Source: Echiichthys vipera
Lineage: Eukaryota; Chordata; Actinopteri; Perciformes; Trachinidae
Direction: 5' to 3'
Assembly: GCA_963691815.1 (NCBI GenBank)
Contig: OY829650.1
Coordinates: 3,098,963 to 3,162,962 of the forward strand
DNA: 64,000 bases
Part shown: positions 54,460 through 64,000 of the stretch, one piece after another
Numbering within the stretch: the stretch's first letter is position 1
How the letters are laid out: every line of letters begins with the position of its first letter
Position numbers and translations under genes: made by a program
The notes under the pieces: generated by a model
Seen by the model: the letters and a program-made list of their open reading frames with translations, nothing else
What the model was told of the DNA's origin: nothing
Database searches by the model: none

Positions 54460-56110
54460 TTGTCAGACGCAGACGTTAAACGACGGTGTTCGGGGGGAAG
54501 TCATCTGTTCAGCCGTGGTGCGTTCAGGTGCGTTCAGGTGCTCCTAAAGTCAGAGCAACCACTCGTGTTTAACGTAATGTCTTTAAACCAAAACACCAAA
54601 TGTTTTGAGTCGTTTTCCGACAATTTCAAAGATAATTTCCACGTCAAGAACGTCTCTAAACCGCTCTGTGAACTACACGATACACCGCGCGTTCCCCGTA
54701 ATATTCAGATCATTTATTCCCCGATAACAAACAAAAGTCTTCTGCTACTTCCATTTTTTAAAGGGACAGTACGAAACCTCAAAGGCAGCCGTTTAAATCT
54801 GCCGTAAAACCCAAAGAAGACGGGATTTTGAGGCTAAACTTTGAGGGAATCAACGCGGAGAAAGCTGCAGAGCTACAGAGAGAATAACGTCGCAGTAGAA
54901 CGAGTCGCTCCGGCGCTTAAACTTTTATATTTGAAGTTTTCTCTCATGTGCAAAACATGCGTTAAACATTTACTGCGTGTTTCCGTCTCTCTCTGCTGCA
55001 AAAAGACAAAAAAATAACCTTTAAACTAACGGTTAACGGAGGATTCGCCTCGTGTTTGTGGCGGGGGCAGAAATCTCAGACGCAAACGTTAAACGACGCT
55101 GTTGGAGGGAAGGAAAGTGTTCAGCCGTGGTGCGTTCAGGTGCAGTCAGGTGCTCCTAAAGTCCGAACAACCACTCGTGTTGTTTAACGTAATGTTTTTA
55201 AACAACAACACCAAACGTTCTCTGTCTGCGGCGTCTTTTGAGTCAAGATTTGCTGCTTTTCTTTGACCATAAACTGATTATTTTAGATTTTTTTAACACT
55301 TTACAGACTAAACATTTACCATTTTAAGCATAAAATGTTTCATAAACGTCTTAAAACTGCACATTTGAGAAACAAGGACGCACATTTTTCATTAATTTCT
55401 AGACATTTCAAAGACACAGAGGTCGGATTTCTAACGTCCTCGTCAACTTGATTAAAGTCAAGCCTCTTTATTTGGCGTTTCATGTTCACACCCTGCACAA
55501 GACACAATAAAATAAACAAAATAATGCACATTACAAAGTGTTGGAGGTTACACGAACATATTCAGCTGGGCTGCAAAACTTAAGATTAGTTTCATCACCA
55601 ATTAAATGTCTTGAAAAGTGAATGTTTAGTCTTTAAAGTGTTAAAAAAATAAAGAATAATCAGTTTAAAGTCAAAGAAAAGCAGCAAATCTTGACTCAAA
55701 AGACGCCGCGGGCAGAGAACGTTTGGTGTTGTTGTTTAAAAACATTACGTTAAACAACACGAGTGGTTGTTGTGACTTTAGGAGCACCTGAACGCACCTG
55801 ACTGCACCTGAACGCACCACGGCTGAACACTTTCCCCCCCTCCAACAGCGTCGTTTAACGTTTGCGTCTGAGATTTCTGCCCCCGCCACAAACACGAGGC
55901 GAATCCTCCGTTAACCGTTAGTTTTAAAGGTTATTTTGTGTCTTTCTGCAGCAGAGAGAGACGGGAAACTAAATATCACAGGGAACGCACGGCGTATCGT
56001 GTAGTTCACAGAGCGGTTTTGACGTAGCGAGACGTTCTTGACCCTGAAATTATCTTTTAAATTGTCGGAGAACGATTCAAACATTCGTCTCGTTTGCATC
56101 TTGTTTGGTT
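54460..56110. repeat. Imperfect large palindrome
   Basis: 54979-55330 is inverted at about 55615-55970 (TAACCTTTAAACTAACGG / CCGTTAGTTTTAAAGGTTA and the AAACGTTAAACGACG block). Outside it, 54598-54708 is inverted at about 55973-56090 (GACAATTTCAAAGATAATTT and its complement). A direct partial copy of the arm lies at 54460-54590. Confidence 0.85.
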
Positions 56111-56261
56111 GGAGGCAGAAATCTCAAGAGATCTGGTCGAATAAAAAATCCGTACGGCGACAGAGAGGTGAGGAAGAAACGGCGCTCCTCGTGCGGGGCG
56201 TCCCGGCGTCGTGATCCAAAGTGTTCGGTTTGACGCCGACACTCTCCTCGGCGGCGGGTTT

Positions 56262-56490
56262 TTAAGTGCTATGAGAAGGATGAAGTCTTTCGAAGATGAG
56301 GTACACTACAAACAGACCGACTCCACCGACCGGGCCCTCCACCGTCCAGGTCCAGAGAGAGGCGCCCGGGGTCGCGGTGACCTCCGGGTGCGTGAGCGTG
56401 CGTCCACTTAAAAACAGGAAGTGCCGCCAGTTCCCGGCGTGTTTTTTACGTTGACGAGTAAATGCGTGTTTGTGCAGTACGGCGTGTGTG
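56262..56490 (-). CDS. Candidate frame with a predicted membrane span, downstream of rsf1
   Basis: A minus-strand frame, open for about 75 codons and closed by TAA at 56264-56262. It ends with LTHPEVTATPGASLWTW, then a hydrophobic GGVGLFVVYLIF and ERLHPSHST. There is no ATG or convincing acceptor. It may be the last exon of an unknown gene, or a chance frame in the rsf1 3' UTR. Confidence 0.25.
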
Positions 56491-56704
56491 TGTGTGTGTT
56501 TGTGTGACGTGTGGAGAGCACTCTTAACACATTACAACAGCGAGGAAGGAAGAGCAAGACGGGGAGCGGAGGAAGAGGAAGAGGAGGAAGAAGGGGAGGA
56601 AGAGGAAGGTGGAGGTGGAGAGAGAGAGATCCAGTTCGTGGGTGAAAGGCCTGACAGATAAAAGACAAAAAAACACAAAGAAGAAGCGAGCGTTGTGACA
56701 GCCA

Positions 56705-56751
56705 TCATGACTGCGGACTGTTCTGGACAGAGTTTAATGAGTCCGTCTGGC

Positions 56752-56794
<43 letters not shown>

Positions 56795-57504
56795 CTCCTC
56801 CCCTGGATGCGAGGGCCCATTGTGCCTTCCCTGCCCGCCTGATGCTGCACTGTCCCTGGGCACGGCGGGACTCTCGGCCCCGGGTTTGGCCGGGCCTCTG
56901 GAGGTCCGATGTCCGTTTGACGGAGACAGGCTTCGGCCTCTCCCCTTTTCCTGAGTGTCGCTCCGCTCCCCCGCTGAACACTTCTTCACCGTCGCCTTCT
57001 GTCTTCCCTCCTCCTCCTCCTCCTCCCCCTCTTCTTCATCATCATCAGAGTCGATGCGGTTGAGTCTTTTGCGGATTGGACGATCCTCTTCCGATGACGA
57101 CTCAGAATCCTCCGAGTCCTCATCGTCGTCGTCGTCGTCCTCGTCCGTCGAAGGCCGCTGTTTTTTCAGCATCTGAGCGAGCCGCTTGCGCCGCTGCTGT
57201 GACAGGATCTCCCTCCTCTTCCCCCTGCCCATCTTCTCCGGGTCCTCCTCTTCTCTCTCCGTCCTCTTTAACCTCCTCCGCTTCTCTCGCTCCTTCTCCC
57301 TCTCCAGCAGTTTCCTCTTCAGCCGCCTCGCCCTCTCCCTGTCGTCGTCCTCGTCGTCGTACCTCCTCCGCTTCACTCTCGTCCTGTTCCCCCGCGGGTC
57401 TTCCTCCTCCCGTCTCCGCCTGTTCACTCGTCTTCTCCTCCTCCGGTCATCTTCGTCTTCGTAGTCCTCCTCCTCTTCCTCCGAGTCTCTGGAGGAAGGC
57501 GACG
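56705..57504 (-). CDS. rsf1: rsf1 last coding exon
   Basis: 800 nt. Acceptor TTCTGTTTTTAG. Encodes alternating basic and acidic sequence, RKRLNRIDSDDDEEEGEEEE, a Glu run and QTDSLNSVQNSPQS then TGA. Confidence 0.92.
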
Positions 57505-60500
57505 CTAAAAACAGAAAAGTCAGAGTAAAGTGGCTGAGGTGCATTTAAACGACACTTCATCCTCCGCACGAGAGTTGTTGACTGACCGTCGCTGTAGTCG
57601 CTGGAGAAACGCTCCTTGCGCGGTCGGCCGCGGGGTTTGAGGACCTTCACCTTCTTGGCGGAGGCTCTGGAGTTGTCCGACGACTCGGACGTCTCGTGGT
57701 AGTTGACCTGCTGCCGCTGGCCGCGCCTTAGGCCCCGCCTCTTTTTGTCGCTGTCGCTGTCGGTCATGTCGCTGTACTGATCCGAGCCTGCAGACAATAA
57801 GTCGGTTTTACATCGTCGTAAACTAAATATGTTTGCGTCTCGGACCGTTGGTCGGACTAAACCGAGACACTTTCAACATTTGATGGAAGGAAATATAAAT
57901 TACAGGTTCGTGCAGCATTTTAAGAGTAAAAAAACACTTTTCCAGCACTTTCAAGGAACTCAAACGCTAACGTTGATACAATCAATGCAACAATAAAACA
58001 TTAAAATACATCTGAGGGCTCTTCTGTGTCTGCTGAAGAGATGCAAAAGATGCGAAATGACTAAAAATAGATGCAAAACACCACAAAAAGATGCAAAATG
58101 ACTAAAAATAGATGCAAAACCAGCACAAAAAGATGCAAAATGACTAAAAATAGATGCAAAACCACCACAAAAAGATGCAAAATGACTAAAAATAGATGCA
58201 AAACCACCACAAAAAGAGGCAAAATGACTAAAAATAGATGAAAAACCACCACCAAAAGATGCAAAATGACTAAAAATAGATGCAAAACCACCACCAAAAG
58301 ATGCAAAATGACTAAAAATAGATGCAAAACCATCACAAAAAGAGGCAAAATGACTAAAAATAGATGAAAAACCACCATAAAAAGATGCAAAATGACTAAA
58401 AATAGATGCAAAACCAGCACAAAAAGATGCAAAATGACTAAAAATAGATGCAAAACCACCACAAAAAGATGCAAAATGACTAAAAATAGATGCAAAACCA
58501 TCACAAAAAGAGGCAAAATGACTAAAAATAGATGAAAAACCACCACCAAAAGATGCAAAATGACTAAAAATAGATGCAAAACCATCACAAAAAGAGGCAA
58601 AATGACTAAAAATAGATGCAAAACCACCACAAAAAGATGCAAAATGACTAAAAATAGATGCAAAACCACCACAAAAAGAGGCAAAATGACTAAAAATAGA
58701 TGCAAAACCACCACAAAAAGATGCAAAATGACTAAAAATAGATGCAAAACCACCACAAAAAGATGCAAAATGACTAAAAATAGATGCAAAACCAGCACAA
58801 AAAGAGGCAAAATGACTAAAAATAGATGCAAAACCACCACAAAAAGATGCAAAATGACTAAAAATAGATGCAAAACCAGCACAAAAAGATGCTAAATGAC
58901 TAAAAATAGATGCAAAACCACCACAAAAAGATGCAAAATGTCTAAAAATAGATGCAAAACCACCACAAAAAGATGCAAAATGACTAAAAATAGATGCAAA
59001 ACACCACAAAAAGATGCAAAATGACTAAAAATAGATGCAAAACACCACAAAAAGATGCAAAATGACTAAAAATAGAAGCAAAACCAGCACAAAAAGATGC
59101 AAAATGACTAAAAATAGATGCAAAACCAGCACAAAAAGATGCTAAATGACTAAAAATAGATGCAAAACCACCACAAAAAGATGCAAAATGTCTAAAAATA
59201 GATGCAAAACCATCACAAAAAGATGGAAAATGACTAAAAATAGATGCAAAACCACCACAAAAAGATGCAAAATGACTAAAAATAGATGCAAAACCAGCAC
59301 AAAAAGATGCAAAATGACTAAAAATAGATGCAAAACCAGCACAAAAAGATGCTAAATGACTAAAAATAGATGCAAAACCATCACAAAAAGATGTAAAATG
59401 ACTAAAAATAGATGCAAAACCACCACAAAAAGATGCAAAATGTCTAAAAATAGATGCAAAACCACCACAAAAAGATGCAAAATGACTAAAAATAGATGCA
59501 AAACCACCACAAAAAGATGCAAAATGTCTAAAAATAGATGCAAAACCACCACAAAAAGATGCAAAATGACTAAAAATAGATGCAAAACCACCACAAAAAG
59601 ATGCAAAATGACTAAAAATAGATGCAAAACCACCACAAAAAGATGCAAAATGACTAAAAATAGATGCAAAACCACCACAAAAAGATGCAAAATGACTAAA
59701 AATAGATGCAAAACCACCACAAAAAGATGCAAAATGACTAAAAATAGATGCAAAACCACCACAAAAAGATGCTAAATGACTAAAAATAGATGCAAAACCA
59801 CCACAAAAAGATGCAAAATGACTAAAAATAGATGCAAAACCTCCACAAAAAGATGCAAAATGACTAAAAATAGATGCAAAACCACCACAAAAAGATGCAA
59901 AATGACTAAAAATAGATGCAAAACCACCACAAAAAGATGCAAAATGACTAAAAATAGATGCAAAACCACCACAAAAAGATGCAAAATGACTAAAAATAGA
60001 TGCAAAACCACCACAAAAAGATGCAAAATGACTAAAAATAGATGTGAAATGAACATTGTCTTGTTCCTTTCATTTAACTAGAGGACACTCACCCATTTCT
60101 TCATCGCTGTCGTCCTCTTCCTCAGAGGAGCGTCTCCGTCGCCGCCTCAGTCGTTTCCTTCCCCTGCGTTGGATCTTGCTGGGTCGCTGCTTAGGCACCC
60201 CCTTCACCGCCCGTCTGGGGCGCGCGCCGCTGTCCAAGCTGCCCGCATCGCTGCCCGCTTCATCCTCCTCCTCGTCTTCGGCCCCTGACGCACCGAAGTC
60301 TTCGTCCTCTGAGCTTTAGAGGGGAGGAGAAGAAAACCATCCATCAGACGGCCTCAAGCTTTTGATTTAAAGAAAGAGAGTGTGTCCGTGTGTCCGTGTG
60401 TCCGTGTGTGTGTGTGTTACCTGTTGCTGAGCATGAACTCGTCTTCGCTCTCCGCTGCCGTGCTGTCGCTCTCCAGGTCGTTCAGTCTCCGCTTCTTCCT

Positions 60501-62292
60501 GTTCCTGGCGGCGTGAGACTGGCTCCTGATTGGCCGCTGGCTCTCCTTCCCGTCCTCTGACAGGATGGCGGTGATGTCTCTGCCTTGCCCCGCCCCTAAC
60601 GTCAGAACAGTCAGAACGGCGTTAGAACAGTTAGCCCGTCTATGCAGCAGCTTTGAGTTTAACCGTCAGAAAGAAATATTAATAAAATCTATAGAAGTAA
60701 AATAATAATGTATAAATGCCTGTTTGCGATGGTGCGGTCCGCTCACCTCCACAGAGGTCCCTGATGTCCTCCTCTATAGCCTCATCGATGGCGTCGTCAA
60801 AGTCATCAAACCTGCAACACAAAGTTCAAAAATCTGCGTTCAAACACACCGTCCAATCATTTTAACCGTTTCCCCTTCACATTTATAATTAAGGCTAAAC
60901 GTGAACATGAGGCGCTCGAACCCCCGGGCCATGCCCACCTGTAGCTGATGTGCTTCCTGGTTCGGGTGGATCTCCTCCCGAGGTTCTTGCTCTTCTTAGG
61001 ATCTTTCTTCTTCGCAGACTTCTCCTCCTCTTCGCCTTCGTCGCCCTCCTGAAAACATGCACAGGAAGTGATGAGTCAGTGGTTTTGACGCTGATGTGGT
61101 AAAAATATTAATAATAATAATAATAACTGAACTCACGGGGATGATGTTCTCCACGCTGATCCCCACGTACACCAGACGCTCCCTCCTGCACAGACGGGGA
61201 GAGACGAGGGTCAAAATACACTCTTTTATTATCGAGTGTGTTAAAAATGTGTTATTTTAAGTTGTTTATATGTAAATAATTTATAATTATGAAGGAGAAA
61301 TCCTTAGAAGTATAAATTAAATACAGAAATTCAATAATTGATCAAAAATAAATTAATGAATTCAAAATAAACGCAAAAATATCAAAATTTTCTCTTAAAT
61401 ATATATTTTTTAAGTTGTTTGTATTATTTTCTTTAAACATTTCTTTTTCTATTGCATTTCTTCTTTAAAGAAAACAGCAAATATGTAAATAATTAATAAT
61501 AAAATATAAAATAATGAAGAAATCCATAAAGAGACGTTTAAATAAAATATAGAAATTGATTAATTAAAAATAAATGAAAAAAATGTATAAATGAATCAAA
61601 GAGGTCCAATTTAATTAAAGGCTTAAAGGTATATATGTTTTTTATTTTTCATTAAATTTTTAATAATATCTTATTTTATGACATATTCATTTATTGATAA
61701 TTTATTTATTTTTGTATTTATTTTCCAGGCCCCCACATTATAACATGCACGCTTGTAAGAAGTTCAAGCCGTTTTATTTAATTTCATTTTATTTAATGTT
61801 AGTGTGTGACACCTACTGGACAGTTTGGTGTCCTTGCACAAACACTTACCGTATTTTCCGCACTATAAGTTGTACCTAAAAACCATCACATGTCTCAAAA
61901 GCCGACAGTGCGCCTTATAATCCGGTGCTCCTTATACATGGACCAATATTGAGCCACAACAGGTCTCCAACTACGGTGAGCAGCCGCCGACTCTATTTTC
62001 CCCGTAGAAGAAGTAACGCGCGGTGCCTGTTGAGATATACGACTGCGTGAAGCGTGCCGTTTCATTTCCATGTGTGTGTTTGTGTAAAGAGCCCAAAATG
62101 GCTCCTGTTAAGAGACACGCTTACGACGCATTATGATGTGGTGACCTTATATATGAAAAAAGTTTCAAAATAAGACGTTCATTGAAGGTGCGCCTTATAA
62201 TGTGGAAAATACGGTACTTACAAATGGCTCCTACAACACAGCTTCTGCAGTATTGTTATGATAATTACAATAATAATCACACTGTTTCTGTG

Positions 62293-62375
<83 letters not shown>

Positions 62376-64000
62376 CTCCTCTCTGCTCGCTCTCTCTTCT
62401 TCAGAGCAGAGTCCAGGTTGAGCAGCTGCTCCTCCAGTTTCTCACACAGAAGCTTCTGAACCATGAGAAACACAAAAACACAGATTAAAGGTTGAAAAAT
62501 CTCCTCTTTTCAAAAAGTGCTGCTCGTGAACGAACCTCAACATTTGATTTCTGCCCCTGAAATGTGTCTGAATGATCTCATTTGCCTATTCTTTCAACTG
62601 TTAAAAGGCCTTTACACACCGGGGGAGTCTTTCTCATAATTTGCACTAATAAATGTATAACTGTTGTTTTTACTTTCGGGGGTTTCGAACCGTGAATAAA
62701 GACGTCAACCAATCAGGCTGTTTGTTTACTTCTGAGATTATAAAACAACAACAGATGTTTCTATGTTTCGGCAAAACTGTTTTACTTTCTACCTTTACAC
62801 ACACACACCCACTTACATGTTGGCAGGGTGGACAGAACCACTCTCCATCTGGAATCAACATGAGCGGCGGCCGCAGACACGCGGTGTGGTACCCACTGTC
62901 ACAGGAGTCACACAGCAGGATCTGAGGACACACGGACAAAACGACTAAAAACAGATGCAAAATGACCAAAAACAGATGCAAAACAACTAAAAACAGATGC
63001 AAAATGACCAAAAACAGATGCAAAACAACTAAAAACAGATGCAAAACAACCAAAAACAGATGCAAAACAACTAAAAACAGATGCAAAATGACCAAAAACA
63101 GATGCAAAACAACCAAAAACAGATGCAAAATAACCAAAAACAGATGCAAAACAACTAAAAAGATGCAAAACGACCAAAAACAGATGCAAAACAACTCAAA
63201 ACAGATGCAAAACGACTAAAAAGATGCAAAACGACCAAAAACAGATGCAAAATGACTAAAAACAGATGCAAAACGACAAAATACAGATGCAAAACGACAA
63301 AATACGGATGCAAAATGACTAAAAACAGATGCAAAATGACTAAAAACAGATGCAAAACGACTAAAAACAGATGCAAAACAACAAAAAACAGATGCAAAAC
63401 GACTAAAAACAGATGCAAAACGACTAAAAACAGATGCAAAACAACAAAAAACAGATGCAAAATGACTAAAAACAGATGCAAAATGATTAAAAACAGATGC
63501 AAAACGACCAAAAAGACGATGACTCCACTAAAAAAACGGCGCCCGGCCCGCCTGCCTGAAACGCACCAGCTCGGGGTGGTTGGGGAGGCCACAGTGGCTG
63601 CAGGCGTCCTCACTGGGAACCTCCTCAGATTTACACGATGCCTCCGAGTCGCTGCCTCCGTCGCTCTCCCCCTCTGCTCGCCTCCTCCCTCCCTCCTCCG
63701 CCTCCTCGCCCTCGTTCAGTTTGCGTCTCTTGGCGCGGATGTTGGACCAGCGGGCGCGGCGGTGCCTCCGTTTACCCTGAAACCCACAGAGAGAAACCGT
63801 AAGAACACAGAGAGGTTCACGTTTAACCTCGCTGACGGGACACAGACTCATTACCCTCTGCTTCCTCATTTGCCCGACAGGTTGCGTCTTGCTGTCCGTC
63901 TTTGTCGTCAAGCTCTCTTCGTCCTCTTCCTCTTCCTCCTCCTCCTCTTCCTCCTTCTCGTCCCTCGCTCTGGAGGGCAGCGCCTGTTTCTTCTGCGGCT
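56705..64000 (-). CDS. rsf1: Remodeling and spacing factor 1, C-terminal 720 codons (11 exons, 5' end outside window)
   Basis: Exons 64000-63855, 63776-63567, 62921-62817, 62455-62376, 61185-61137, 61048-60939, 60811-60747, 60595-60421, 60313-60093, 57787-57587 and 57504-56705. RSF1 is the histone-binding partner of SNF2H/SMARCA5 in the RSF nucleosome-spacing complex. A C4HC3 PHD finger spans exons 2-3 of this list (CSHCGLPNHPEL, ILLCDSCDSGYHTACLRPP, DGEWFCPPCQH). After it come KLLCEKLEEQL, RLVYVGISVENIIP, RRSTRTRKHISYRFDDFDDA and DLCGGAGQGRDITAIL, all collinear with human RSF1. The long tail is Arg/Lys- and Asp/Glu-rich with a Glu run. All splice sites are GT-AG and phases agree. Order next to clns1a matches human 11q14. 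Confidence 0.95.
57587..57787 (-). CDS. rsf1: rsf1 exon (SDQYSDMTDSDSDKK)
   Basis: 201 nt. Acceptor TTATTGTCTGCAG, donor GACG then GTCAGT. Encodes RGQRQQVNYHETSESSDNS, which parallels the human RRNQKRQINYKE segment. Confidence 0.92.
58040..60045. repeat. 42-bp minisatellite block M5 (rsf1 intron), about 2 kb
   Basis: About 48 copies of the aqp11-type 42-bp unit with variants ACCAGCAC, ACCATCAC, AGAGGCAAAATG and ACCACCACCAAAAG. It fills nearly the whole intron between the exons at 60093 and 57787. Confidence 0.97.
60093..60313 (-). CDS. rsf1: rsf1 exon (acidic/basic, SSEEEDDSDEEM)
   Basis: 221 nt. Acceptor CCCCTCTAAAG (AAG type), donor ATGG then GTGAGT. Encodes SSEDEDFGASGAEDEEEDEA and a basic RKRLRRRRRR run. 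Confidence 0.9.
60421..60595 (-). CDS. rsf1: rsf1 exon (GRDITAILSED)
   Basis: 175 nt. Acceptor TTCTGACGTTAG, donor AACAG then GTAACA. Encodes GAGQGRDITAILSEDGKESQ and KKRRLNDLESDS. Confidence 0.93.
60747..60811 (-). CDS. rsf1: rsf1 exon (FDDFDDAIDEAIEED)
   Basis: 65 nt. Acceptor TTGTGTTGCAG, donor GGAG then GTGAGC. Encodes FDDFDDAIDEAIEEDIRDLC. Confidence 0.95.
60939..61048 (-). CDS. rsf1: rsf1 exon (RRSTRTRKHISYR)
   Basis: 110 nt. Acceptor GCATGTTTTCAG, donor TACAG then GTGGGC. Encodes an acidic start and KKSKNLGRRSTRTRKHISY. Confidence 0.95.
61137..61185 (-). CDS. rsf1: rsf1 exon (VYVGISVENIIP)
   Basis: 49 nt. Acceptor CGTCTGTGCAG, donor CCC then GTGAGT. Encodes RERLVYVGISVENIIP. Confidence 0.95.
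61215..61845. other. AT-rich intron DNA
   Basis: Intron sequence of rsf1 rich in A/T with no recognised repeat or exon. Confidence 0.5.
61849..62214 (+). mobile_element. Tc1-mariner/pogo-like non-autonomous element (366 bp)
   Basis: Ends CCGTATTTTCC and GGAAAATACGG flanked by TA. Shares the ATGGCTCCTGTTAAGAGACA start of the helix-turn-helix fragment with 37607-38187, but deleted right after it. In an rsf1 intron. Confidence 0.8.
62295..62374. repeat. (GT)n microsatellite
   Basis: Two GT runs split by ATGTGTTTC, adjoining an rsf1 donor site. Confidence 0.97.
62376..62455 (-). CDS. rsf1: rsf1 exon (KLLCEKLEEQL)
   Basis: 80 nt. Acceptor CATGGTTCAG, donor AGGAG then GTACAC next to a (GT)n run. 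Encodes KLLCEKLEEQLLNLDSALKK and RERAERR. Confidence 0.95.
62817..62921 (-). CDS. rsf1: rsf1 exon, second half of PHD finger
   Basis: 105 nt. Acceptor GTGTCCTCAG, donor CAT then GTAAGT. Encodes ILLCDSCDSGYHTACLRPPL through FCPPCQH. Confidence 0.97.
62935..63525. repeat. 21-bp minisatellite block M6 (rsf1 intron)
   Basis: About 28 copies of a 21-bp monomer, ACTAAAAACAGATGCAAAAC or the ACCAAAAACAGATG form. This is the half-unit of the 42-bp arrays, so it may show the ancestral monomeric state. Confidence 0.95.
63567..63776 (-). CDS. rsf1: rsf1 exon, first half of PHD finger
   Basis: 210 nt. Acceptor GGGTTTCAG, donor CTG then GTGCGT. Encodes GKRRHRRARWSNIRAKRRK and the first PHD cysteines in DACSHCGLPNHPEL. 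Confidence 0.95.
63855..64000 (-). CDS. rsf1: rsf1 exon (partial at window edge)
   Basis: 146 nt seen. Encodes PQKKQALPSRARDEKE, a Glu run and KTQPVGQMRKQR. Donor AGAGG then GTAATG, phase 0. Confidence 0.85.

Noticed and set aside
56470..57528. Plus-strand Ser/Pro-rich frames (up to 150 codons)
   Set aside because: Antisense of the Glu/Arg-rich last rsf1 exon.
58061..60081. Long MTKNRCKTTTKRCK and VVLHLFLVILHLF frames
   Set aside because: The 42-bp repeat unit is 14 codons and stop-free in some frames on both strands. The array lies inside an rsf1 intron.

Overview
The window is vertebrate nuclear DNA, almost certainly from a ray-finned (teleost) fish. The genes are intron-split, CpG-rich promoters are present, and the DNA is packed with fish-type repeats: Rex3/RTE-like and L2-like LINE ends, tRNA-derived SINEs, a DIRS-type retrotransposon ruin, PIF/Harbinger and pogo-type non-autonomous DNA transposons, long CA/GA microsatellites and many minisatellites. 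No rRNA, functional tRNA, CRISPR or prokaryotic feature is present.

Right half (31.4-64 kb): three minus-strand genes in the order RSF1 - clns1a - aqp11 (transcription order), the same neighbours as on human chromosome 11q14. I resolved every coding exon of aqp11 (3 exons, 271 codons) and clns1a (6 exons, 249 codons), and the last 11 exons of rsf1 (PHD finger to stop; the 5' part lies beyond the window). All junctions use GT-AG and keep phase. The introns and the aqp11 upstream region hold six blocks of one 21/42-bp minisatellite family.

Left half (1-31 kb): mostly repeats, with two plus-strand genes that each occupy a single long exon. At 20.7-22.0 kb lies an intronless, heavily N-glycosylated receptor with four immunoglobulin-like domains and one membrane span. 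At 25.1-27.7 kb lies an 842-aa protein of unknown family with about 28 ten-residue Ser/Thr/Pro/Asp repeats. It is preceded by five 51-bp GC-box repeats plus a TATA box and followed by a 28-bp repeat array in its 3' UTR. Weak evidence suggests further minus-strand genes with first exons near 11.1 kb and 24.4 kb and an internal exon at 662-726.

Other structure: a 3.7-kb 18/22-bp minisatellite (3.26-6.94 kb); a 2.17-kb tandem segmental duplication (12.54-16.83 kb) whose junction cuts a Harbinger element; an AT-rich repeat block (9.47-10.69 kb); a 209-bp-arm foldback (47.75-48.30 kb); a 21-bp array (48.5-50.0 kb); a roughly 210-bp satellite with a 1.26-kb higher-order unit (51.3-54.03 kb); a large imperfect palindrome (54.6-56.1 kb); and a perfect 22-bp hairpin in a clns1a intron. 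Long reading frames inside the tandem arrays are by-products of unit lengths divisible by three or of stop-free units, and are not called as genes.
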